Part shown: in pieces, positions 42,870 through 49,508 of the stretch
How the letters are laid out: each line of letters begins with the position of its first letter
Position numbering within the stretch: the stretch's first letter is position 1
NCBI RefSeq assembly: GCF_007858185.1
Contig: NZ_VFES01000036.1
Span: forward strand, 1-49,508
DNA: 49,508 bases
Direction of reading: 5' to 3'
DNA from: Pseudomonas grimontii
Lineage (GTDB): Bacteria > Pseudomonadota > Gammaproteobacteria > Pseudomonadales > Pseudomonadaceae
Position numbers and translations under genes: made by a program
The notes under the pieces: generated by a model
The model's input: only the letters and a program-made list of their open reading frames with translations
Databases searched by the model: none
What the model was told of the DNA's origin: nothing

Positions 42870-42886
42870 TTGGCGCGTGACTTGCT
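42870..42886 (+). promoter_or_regulatory. Sigma-54 promoter of the nitrate reductase fusion gene
   Basis: TTGGCGCGTGACTTGCT: GG (42872-42873) and GC (42884-42885) are separated by 10 nt and the -12 box TTGCT is canonical. Transcription would start near 42897, leaving a leader of about 120 nt with its own terminator. Confidence 0.83.
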
Positions 42887-42924
42887 AGGAGTACACACAG
42901 AGCAGTCAACGCTGATTGCCCATT

Positions 42925-42942
42925 CACGACAAAGGCGCCGTG
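42925..42942 (+). promoter_or_regulatory. ANTAR-type hexaloop hairpin in the nitrate reductase leader
   Basis: CACGAC-AAAGGC-GCCGTG: six-pair stem with one A-C mismatch and a loop with A1 and G4. The loop differs from the nirB one (AAAGAC) at one base. Its right arm overlaps the left arm of the terminator at 42935, the same mutually exclusive layout as in the nirB leader. Confidence 0.62.
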
Positions 42943-42982
42943 CAATCCCCGTTTCCAACGGAGGGTTGCAGGGCGCTTTTTT
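42935..42982 (+). terminator. Intrinsic terminator in the nitrate reductase leader
   Basis: Segmented stem GCGCC/GGCGC, TGCAA/TTGCA, CCC/GGG and CGTT/AACG with small bulges, a 3-nt loop, then six T (42977-42982), about 35 bp before the start codon at 43016. Confidence 0.85.
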
Positions 42983-43015
42983 GTTGGCGGGCAGAAAAAG
43001 TTTCGAGGGTTACCG

Positions 43016-46000
43016 ATGGCAAACCAAAGCGTACGCAGTGTGTGTCCCTATTGTGGTGTGGGCTGTGGCATCGTCATGCAGGTGGAGAACAATAAGGTGG
43101 TCAAGGTGATCGGCGACAAGGCCCACCCCACCAACTTCGGCCGCCTGTGCACCAAAGGCACCACCTGCGCGCAGGCTATCGCCGAGTCCGGGCGGATGGA
43201 GAACGCCTACCTGCGCGAGAAGCGTGACCACGACCCGGTGCGCATCGCCATGGACACCGCCATCAGCGAAACCGCCGGGCGCCTGCGCGACATCCTCGAC
43301 AGCCACGGGCCGGATGCCCTGTCCTTTTATGTGTCCGGGCAAATGTCCCTGGAAGCCCAGTACCTGATCAACAAATTGGCCAAGGGCTTTGTACGCACCA
43401 ATAACGTCGAGTCCAACTCACGCCTGTGCATGGCCAGCGCCGGCAGCGGCTACAAGCTGTCCCTCGGCTCCGACGGGCCGCCGGGCTCCTATGAAGACTT
43501 CGACCGCGCCGACCTGTTCTTCGTGATCGGCGCCAATATGGCTGACTGTCACCCGATCCTGTTCCTGCGCATGATGGACCGGGTCAAGGCCGGCGCGAAG
43601 CTGATCTTGGTCGACCCACGGCGCAGCGCCACCGCCGACAAGGCCGGCCTGTACCTGCCGATCAAACCGGGCACCGACCTCGCCCTGCTCAATGGCCTGT
43701 TGCACCTGCTGGTCAAGAACGGCCACACCGACCCGGCCTTTATTGCCGCGTTCACCGAGGGCTGGGAGGCCATGCCCGGCTTCCTCGAAGACTACCCACC
43801 GCACACGGTCGCCGACATCACCGGCCTGGCCGAAGCGGACATCCGCCAGGCCGCCGACTGGATCGGCGCAGCCGCCGAATGGATGAGCTGCTGGACCATG
43901 GGCCTCAACCAAAGCACCCACGGCACCTGGAACACCAACGCCCTGTGCAACCTGCACCTGGCCACCGGCGCCATCTGCCGCCCCGGCAGCGGGCCGTTTT
44001 CCCTCACCGGCCAACCCAATGCCATGGGCGGCCGTGAGATGGGCTACATGGGCCCTGGCCTGCCGGGGCAACGCTCGGTGCTGGTGGAGGCAGACCGCAC
44101 ATTTATCGAAGACCTCTGGCAGATCCCCGCCGACAGCCTGCCGCGCCAGGTCGGCGGCGGCACCGTGGCGATGTTCGAGCAGATGAGCGCCGGGCAGATC
44201 AAGGCCTGCTGGATCATCTGCACCAACCCGGTGGCCAGCGCGCCCAATCGCCGCAAGGTCATCGAAGGCCTGCAAGCCGCCGAACTGGTGATCACCCAGG
44301 ATGCCTTCCTCGACACCGAGACCAACCGCTACGCCGACATCCTGCTGCCCGGCGCGCTGTGGGCCGAGGCCGAAGGGGTGATGATCAACTCCGAGCGCAA
44401 CCTGACCTTGATGCAAAAAGCCGTCGAACCTCCGGGCCAGACCTTGCCCGACTGGCAAATCATCGCCAGGGTCGCGTGCGAGATGGGCTTTGCCGACGCC
44501 TTCACCTATGCCAGCGCCGCTGAGGTCTTCGACGAGATCAAGCGCGCCTGGAACCCCAAGACCGGCTACGACATTCGCGGCGCCAGCCATGCACGGCTGC
44601 GCGAACAACCGCTGCAATGGCCCTGCTCTTCGGAGGCTGGCGCGGACCGCAACCCGATCCGTTACCTGAATACAGGCACGCTCAGATTCGCCACCGAAAC
44701 CGGCAAGGGCCAGTTCCTTGCGCGCCCGCATATGCCGCCGGCGGAGATGCCCGACGCAGCCTTCCCCTTCGTGCTCAACACCGGCCGTTTGCAGCACCAG
44801 TGGCACACCCTGACCAAGACCGGCAAGGTCGCCACGCTGAACAAACTCAACCCCGGCCCCTTCGTCGAACTGCACCCCGAAGACGCCGCAAGCCTGGGCA
44901 TCAAGGACAACGACCGCGTGGAGGTGCGCTCCCAGCGCGGGCGTGCCGTACTGCCTGCGGTGGTCACCGACCGCGTGCGCCCGGGCAACTGTTTTGCGCC
45001 CTTCCACTGGAACGATGTGTTTGGCGAAAACCTCGCGATCAACGCGGTGACCAACGACGCGGTCGATCCGATTTCCCTGCAACCCGAGTTCAAGTTCTGT
45101 GCCGTTGCCCTGGCCCGGGTCGAGTTGATCGATCACCAGTTTCTCGATAGACCGGCCACGAATGATTTTTCCCCCTTAGCAGAGGACCTCGCCATGTCGC
45201 GCCTTGACGCCTTCGCCGATATTGCCGGCATCCGCAACGTGCCGGCCCCGTCATTGAGCGACAGCGAACGCACTTACCTCGCGGGTTTCCTCAGCGGCCT
45301 GCGCTCCGACGCCGGGCGCCAGGCAGCCGGTGTACCGGTGATGCCAATCGATGCGCCGCTGGCCAAGGATTCCCGCCTGTGGCTGGACGGTTTGCTCGGC
45401 GGGCTGTTCAGCCGCACCGACACCAGCACCTCAGCGTTACCGCCCGCCCCGGCCGTCACCCTGTTATGGGCCTCGCAGACCGGTAACGCCGAAGCCCTCG
45501 CCGAACGGTTCGCCAAGCGCCTGCGCGACGCCGGCATCAGCGTCGAGCTCAGTGCGATGGCGGATTTTCCCGCCAGCAAGCTGGCAAGCACGCAAAACCT
45601 GGCGCTGATCAGCAGCACCTTCGGCGACGGCGACCCACCGGACAACGGCGAACGCTTCTGGCACAGCCTGAGTACCGCCGAGATCCGCCTGGAGTCGCTG
45701 CGCTTTGCGGTACTGGCCCTGGGCGATCCGAATTACGACCAGTTCTGCAAGCACGGCAAACGCCTTGACCAGCGCCTGCTGGAGTTGGGCGCAACCCGCC
45801 TGCTGGAGCGCGTGGACTGCGACACCGAATTCGAAGAACGCGCCTACGCCTGGCTGGCCCAGCTGCAACACACCCTCAACCCGGCCAAGCCCGCAACGCT
45901 CGCCCCACCCGCCACCCCGGCGGGCAAAACCAAGCTGCATGGCTCACGGCTGCTGCTCAACCGGCACCTGAATCCGCAGAGCCCCCACAAGGAAACCCGC

Positions 46001-47023
46001 CAGTTCGCCCTGGACCTGACCGACTCCGGGCTGAGCTATGAAGCCGGTGATGCCCTGGGGGTCATGCCGCGCAACTGCCCGGAACTGGTCAGCGAACTGC
46101 TCGACCTGACGCGCCTGGATGCCACGGCCTGCGTAAACATCGACACCTTCGGCGATGTACCGCTGCACCAGGCACTGACCCAGCGTTTCGAAATCGCCCG
46201 CCCCAGCAGCGACACCCTGGCCTTTATTGCCGAGCGCACCGCCAACCCAGGCCTTAAACACCTGCTGGGCCCTGAGCACAAGGCCGAACTGCAAGACTGG
46301 CTGTGGGGCCGGCAACTGGTGGACGTGCTGCACGAGTACCCCATCGATTGTTCGGCGGACGAACTGCTCGGCACCCTCAAGCGCCTGCAACCACGCTTGT
46401 ACTCAATCGCCTCAAGCGCCAAAGCCTACCCGCAGCAAGTGCACCTCACCGTGGCCGCCGTGCGTTATGGCAAGCGCAAGGGCGTGTCGTCGACCTTCCT
46501 CGCCGACCGCGCCGCAGACAGCGAGGTGCCGTTGTTCGTGCAGCCGTCCAAGCACTTCCGCACACCTGCCGACGGCGACGTGCCGATGATCATGATCGGC
46601 CCCGGCACCGGTGTGGCGCCGTTCCGCGCGTTTTTGCAGGAACGTCGGGCCCAGGGGCATCAGGGCCGCAACTGGCTGTTCTTTGGCGAGCAACACGCGG
46701 CCAGCGACTTTTACTACCAGGACGAACTGCAAGGCATGCAGCACGACGGCTTGCTCACTCACCTGAGCCTGGCGTTCTCCCGCGACCAGGCGCAGAAGGT
46801 CTACGTGCAGGACCGCATCCACGAACACGGCGCCGAGCTGTGGCGCTGGTTGCAGGACGGCGCGCAGTTGTACATCTGCGGGGATGCCAGCCATATGGCC
46901 AAGGACGTCGACCAGGCCCTGCGCCAAGTCGCGCAAACCCACGGCGGGCTTGGCGTTGAGGGCGCCGTGGAGTACTGGCGCCAATTGAGCGAACAGAAGC
47001 GCTATCTGCGTGATGTCTACTGA
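43016..47023 (+). CDS. Assimilatory nitrate reductase fused to a sulfite-reductase-type flavoprotein
   Basis: 1335 residues. Residues 1-~700 form a NasA-type molybdenum enzyme: [4Fe-4S] cysteines C10, C13, C17 and C45 (CPYCGVGC; GRLCTKG), bis-MGD regions (GSGPFSLTGQPNAMGGREMGY) and the dinucleotide-binding end NTGRLQHQWHTLTKTGK. A linker to ~810 leads to a CysJ-like reductase: flavodoxin (TLLWASQTGNAEALAERF), FAD-binding (PRLYSIASS) and NADPH-binding (MIGPGTGVAPFRAFLQERR; ICGDASHMAKDV), ending KRYLRDVY. The fusion feeds NADPH electrons through FAD/FMN to molybdenum for nitrate to nitrite, making a separate reductase unnecessary. Such fusions are known in Pseudomonas. It is divergent from nirBD and shares the same promoter/leader logic. 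No cobA or nitrate transporter adjoins it. Confidence 0.94.
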   Translation: MANQSVRSVCPYCGVGCGIVMQVENNKVVKVIGDKAHPTNFGRLCTKGTTCAQAIAESGRMENAYLREKRDHDPVRIAMDTAISETAGRLRDILDSHGPDALSFYVSGQMSLEAQYLINKLAKGFVRTNNVESNSRLCMASAGSGYKLSLGSDGPPGSYEDFDRADLFFVIGANMADCHPILFLRMMDRVKAGAKLILVDPRRSATADKAGLYLPIKPGTDLALLNGLLHLLVKNGHTDPAFIAAFTEGWEAMPGFLEDYPPHTVADITGLAEADIRQAADWIGAAAEWMSCWTMGLNQSTHGTWNTNALCNLHLATGAICRPGSGPFSLTGQPNAMGGREMGYMGPGLPGQRSVLVEADRTFIEDLWQIPADSLPRQVGGGTVAMFEQMSAGQIKACWIICTNPVASAPNRRKVIEGLQAAELVITQDAFLDTETNRYADILLPGALWAEAEGVMINSERNLTLMQKAVEPPGQTLPDWQIIARVACEMGFADAFTYASAAEVFDEIKRAWNPKTGYDIRGASHARLREQPLQWPCSSEAGADRNPIRYLNTGTLRFATETGKGQFLARPHMPPAEMPDAAFPFVLNTGRLQHQWHTLTKTGKVATLNKLNPGPFVELHPEDAASLGIKDNDRVEVRSQRGRAVLPAVVTDRVRPGNCFAPFHWNDVFGENLAINAVTNDAVDPISLQPEFKFCAVALARVELIDHQFLDRPATNDFSPLAEDLAMSRLDAFADIAGIRNVPAPSLSDSERTYLAGFLSGLRSDAGRQAAGVPVMPIDAPLAKDSRLWLDGLLGGLFSRTDTSTSALPPAPAVTLLWASQTGNAEALAERFAKRLRDAGISVELSAMADFPASKLASTQNLALISSTFGDGDPPDNGERFWHSLSTAEIRLESLRFAVLALGDPNYDQFCKHGKRLDQRLLELGATRLLERVDCDTEFEERAYAWLAQLQHTLNPAKPATLAPPATPAGKTKLHGSRLLLNRHLNPQSPHKETRQFALDLTDSGLSYEAGDALGVMPRNCPELVSELLDLTRLDATACVNIDTFGDVPLHQALTQRFEIARPSSDTLAFIAERTANPGLKHLLGPEHKAELQDWLWGRQLVDVLHEYPIDCSADELLGTLKRLQPRLYSIASSAKAYPQQVHLTVAAVRYGKRKGVSSTFLADRAADSEVPLFVQPSKHFRTPADGDVPMIMIGPGTGVAPFRAFLQERRAQGHQGRNWLFFGEQHAASDFYYQDELQGMQHDGLLTHLSLAFSRDQAQKVYVQDRIHEHGAELWRWLQDGAQLYICGDASHMAKDVDQALRQVAQTHGGLGVEGAVEYWRQLSEQKRYLRDVY

Positions 47024-47173
47024 TTGGATACAGAACAATAAGCACTTTGTATTGTGTACAAAAAACCCTAAAGTTTCACCGGCGCTGGGCCGAAACAGCG
47101 GTGATAGCAAATCGCCGCGCTCTTTTTCCGGAACGAGACGATTTGACCGCCCCCTACGCTGATGGTCGTCTCG

Positions 47174-49114
47174 ATGAAAATAAAAAATAAGCTGGTGCTG
47201 GCTTTTGTCTCGGTCGCGTTTATCCCGGTAAGCCTGGTGGCGGTCATCTCCGTGATGAACACACGGACCCAGGCCGTTGACCAGTTTATCGATGGCAGCA
47301 CCCGGGAAATCCGCCAGATCGATGGCAATATCCGCCAGTTCTTCGACGGCACGCTGCAGAACGTCGATCAAATGGCCACGGATCCTGTATACACCTCCGT
47401 GGAAACGCTGAAGAACTACCAGCCCGCCGACGCGGCCAGCCAGCCAATGCCGGCGGCGGCACAGGCGGTCATCGAGCGCTTTGCGCGCTTTGGCGCCACG
47501 CACCCGGCAGCGGCCATCCTGTCCATCGGCCTGGAAGACGGCACCTACGTCAAATGGCCGGATGACCCGCAACTGGCCAAGTACGACCCACGCGCGCGCC
47601 CGTGGTACAAGGCCGCCATGGCCAGCCCCGGCAAGACCGTGCGCACGCCGGCTTACTATTACGACAAAGACGACGTGGCGCTGGTGGGAACCGCGCGCGC
47701 CTTGCTGGATAACGCCGGCAAAGCCAAGGGCGTGTTCGTGGTCAGCGTGTCGCTGAAGAACCTCACCGAACTGGTCAAGAGCATCAAGCTCGGCGAAAGC
47801 GGCTACGTGATGCTGATCGAAGACGGCGTGGTGCTGGTCGACCCACGCGATGCCGCCCACAGCTTCAAGCCGCTCAAGGACTTGGGTGCCGCCTATGCAC
47901 ACTTGGCCGAAACCTCCCAAGGTTCTACCGAGGTGGAAATCAACGGCGTGCGCTACATGGCTAACGTGTGGACCTCCCCCGGCCTGGGCTGGCGCTATAT
48001 CGGCCTGATCGAACACCGCGAAGTCATGGCCGAAGCCATGCGTATGACCTACCTCACCGCTGTCATCGTCGGCGTGCTGGTGCTGATCTTCGGCGTGCTC
48101 GCGGCGGCGTTTTCCAAAGTGATCGTCAAGCCCATCGGCCAGGTCAGCAGCGGTTTGCAGTCGATTGCCGAAGGTGAAGGCGACCTGCGCCACGCCCTGC
48201 AGGTGCAGGGCAAGGATGAAACAGCTGAACTGGCCGGCTGGTTCAACAAATTCCTCGCCGCCATTCGCCAACTGATCCAGCACATCGGCGCGGCTTCGGC
48301 CAATTTGCATAACGCCTCCAAGGTCAACAGCGAAGTGGCGCACAACATGAACGAAGCCGCCGGGCGCCAGCGCGAGGCGGTGGAACTGGTGTCCACCGCC
48401 TTCAACGAAATGGTCGCCACCGCCAACGAGGTCGCGCGCTCCTGCAGCAGTGCGGCAGAGTCGGCGGAGAACGGCCATCGCCGTGTGGCCGAGGGCAAGC
48501 AACAGATCGAAGTCACCACCGATAACGTCAACCGCCTGGGCCGCCGCTTGACCGAGTCGTCCGACGCCATGGTCGAACTCGAAGCCGGCAGCCGCAGCAT
48601 CAACCAGATCATCGGCACCATCCGCGCGATTGCCGAACAGACCAACCTGCTGGCGCTCAACGCCGCCATCGAGGCCGCCCGTGCCGGTGACCAGGGCCGT
48701 GGTTTTGCCGTGGTCGCCGACGAGGTGCGCGCGCTGGCCAAGCGCACCTCCGACTCCACCGGCGAGATCGAGCACCTGCTCGGCACCCTGGAAAACAAGA
48801 CCCAGGAAGTCACGCAAAAGATGGGCAGTTGCCTGGACCTGTCACGGGCCAGTGTGTCGTCCATCGAAAGCGCGCGCGACAGCTTTGAAGGCATCCAGCT
48901 GTCGGTCAACGAAATCCGCGACCAGAACCTGCAAATCTCTGCTGCCGCCGAGGAACAACACAGCGTGGCCGAAGAGATCAACCGGCATATCCAGCAGATC
49001 TACGACGAAGCGCGACTGGTGGAAAGCCTGGCCAACTCGGCGCAGGACGACTCGGGGCGCTTGTCGAATCTGTCGGATGAGTTGAATGGCCTGGTGGGGC
49101 GTTTCAAGTCCTGA
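47174..49114 (+). CDS. Methyl-accepting chemotaxis protein with dCache sensor
   Basis: 646 residues from ATG 47174 (MKIKNKLVLAFVSVAFIPVSL, first membrane helix). A ~250-residue periplasmic double-Cache domain follows, with DPRARPWYKAA, AYYYDKDDVALVGTARALLDN and YVMLIEDGVVLVDP typical of dCache_1. A second helix (LTAVIVGVLVLIFGVLAAAF), HAMP and the signalling tip NLLALNAAIEAARAGDQGRGFAVVADEVRALAKR complete it. dCache_1 receptors often bind amino acids or other small metabolites; the R-x-W-Y element here would fit, but the ligand is not predictable by eye. It follows the nitrate reductase gene with 150 bp between and has no obvious strong ribosome site. Confidence 0.92.
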   Translation: MKIKNKLVLAFVSVAFIPVSLVAVISVMNTRTQAVDQFIDGSTREIRQIDGNIRQFFDGTLQNVDQMATDPVYTSVETLKNYQPADAASQPMPAAAQAVIERFARFGATHPAAAILSIGLEDGTYVKWPDDPQLAKYDPRARPWYKAAMASPGKTVRTPAYYYDKDDVALVGTARALLDNAGKAKGVFVVSVSLKNLTELVKSIKLGESGYVMLIEDGVVLVDPRDAAHSFKPLKDLGAAYAHLAETSQGSTEVEINGVRYMANVWTSPGLGWRYIGLIEHREVMAEAMRMTYLTAVIVGVLVLIFGVLAAAFSKVIVKPIGQVSSGLQSIAEGEGDLRHALQVQGKDETAELAGWFNKFLAAIRQLIQHIGAASANLHNASKVNSEVAHNMNEAAGRQREAVELVSTAFNEMVATANEVARSCSSAAESAENGHRRVAEGKQQIEVTTDNVNRLGRRLTESSDAMVELEAGSRSINQIIGTIRAIAEQTNLLALNAAIEAARAGDQGRGFAVVADEVRALAKRTSDSTGEIEHLLGTLENKTQEVTQKMGSCLDLSRASVSSIESARDSFEGIQLSVNEIRDQNLQISAAAEEQHSVAEEINRHIQQIYDEARLVESLANSAQDDSGRLSNLSDELNGLVGRFKS

Positions 49115-49146
49115 TGATTGTCGCCATCTGATCATCCGCCTCCTCC

Positions 49147-49508
49147 CGTAGCAGCTGCCGAGCGCAAGCGAGGCTGCGTCAGGCGCGCTACCGACTCAAG
49201 CCCGAGTCGCGGCCAACGCAGCCTCGCCGGGGCTCGACAGCTGCTACGAATGCCAACCCCATCAAGGCCTCCCCCCGTAGCAGCTGCCGAGCGCAAGCGA
49301 GGCTGCGTCAGACGCGCTGCCGATTCAAGCTCGAGCCGCGGCCGACGCAGCCTCGCCGGGGCTCGGCAGCTGCTACGAATGCCAACCCCATCAAGGCCTC
49401 CCCCCGTAGCAGCTGCCGAGCGCAAGCGAGGCTGCGTCAGACGCGCTGCCGATTCAAGCTCGAGTCGCGGCCGACGCAGCCTCGCCGGGGCTCGGCAGCT
49501 GCTACGAA
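49147..49508. repeat. Tandem array of REPIN-like hairpins, 129-bp period, reaching the window edge
   Basis: Three successive units begin CGTAGCAGCTGCCGAGCGC at about 49147, 49276 and 49405, each with left and right arms of an inverted repeat and a common spacer containing GCCAACCCCATCAAGGCC. Units two and three differ at one visible base (GAGCCGCGG versus GAGTCGCGG); unit one is more diverged. The third is cut by the window end. No coding signal. Confidence 0.92.

Noticed and set aside
43418..45136. Minus-strand frame opposite the nitrate reductase domain
   Set aside because: Antisense shadow with no conserved motif.
46412..48817. Long minus-strand frame spanning the 3' half of the nitrate reductase gene and most of the dCache chemoreceptor
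   Set aside because: It crosses two well-supported genes and an intergenic gap and has no family resemblance.
49147..49508. CRISPR array
   Set aside because: Regular spacing is from whole 129-bp hairpin units; repeats are too long and the 'spacers' are themselves repeated.

Overview
The window reads as a chromosomal segment of a Pseudomonas, most likely the P. fluorescens group. The evidence is the GC-rich coding style over most of its length, several intergenic REPIN-type hairpins of the kinds known from that group, three chemoreceptors, a fused nitrate reductase/flavoprotein, and an OsmC-YcaO fusion. No rRNA, tRNA, CRISPR array, integrase or intact transposase was seen.

Bases 1 to about 5,400 are visibly richer in A/T than the rest and look horizontally acquired. 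They hold a one-polypeptide type IIG restriction-modification enzyme, a ~150-bp MITE-like element, and a two-gene operon. Its first gene fuses an NDT/TIR-like Rossmannoid domain to a PD-(D/E)XK nuclease domain. Its second, overlapping gene is a small stand-alone PD-(D/E)XK protein. This operon is the best candidate for an undescribed (probably anti-phage) system. About 1 kb of poorly coding DNA follows, with a long inverted repeat, a possible zinc-ribbon remnant and a cluster of TGTACA boxes.

From 6.3 to 16 kb there is accessory metabolism and regulation: a chemoreceptor, a methyltransferase, two VOC proteins, an AraC/GyrI-like regulator, a Rid protein, two LysR regulators (one divergent from an isochorismatase-family hydrolase), AlaE- and LysE-type amino-acid exporters, and two decayed gene remnants flanking the second VOC gene. 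From 16 to 25 kb come a DHDPS-family lyase, a GntR regulator coupled to an allophanate hydrolase, a reverse-transsulfuration pair (cbs plus a gamma-lyase) and the OsmC-YcaO protein.

From 25 to 34 kb are a diguanylate cyclase beside an Aer-like receptor, two transporters, an exported orphan protein, an isochorismatase-like protein with Ser at the catalytic Cys position, a HIT protein with a coupled micro-ORF, and an Asp/Glu racemase-family protein. From 34 to 39.4 kb is a branched-chain-type ABC importer operon (truncated acyl-CoA ligase, one ATPase, two permeases, a binding protein) without a second ATPase gene.

From 39.4 to 47 kb is nitrate assimilation. nirBD and a nitrate reductase/flavoprotein fusion are divergently transcribed. 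Each is preceded by a sigma-54 promoter and a leader with an intrinsic terminator that overlaps a hexaloop hairpin with A at loop position 1 and G at position 4, the signature of ANTAR (NasT/NasR) antitermination. The window ends with a dCache chemoreceptor and a tandem array (129-bp period) of REPIN-like hairpins that reaches the window edge.
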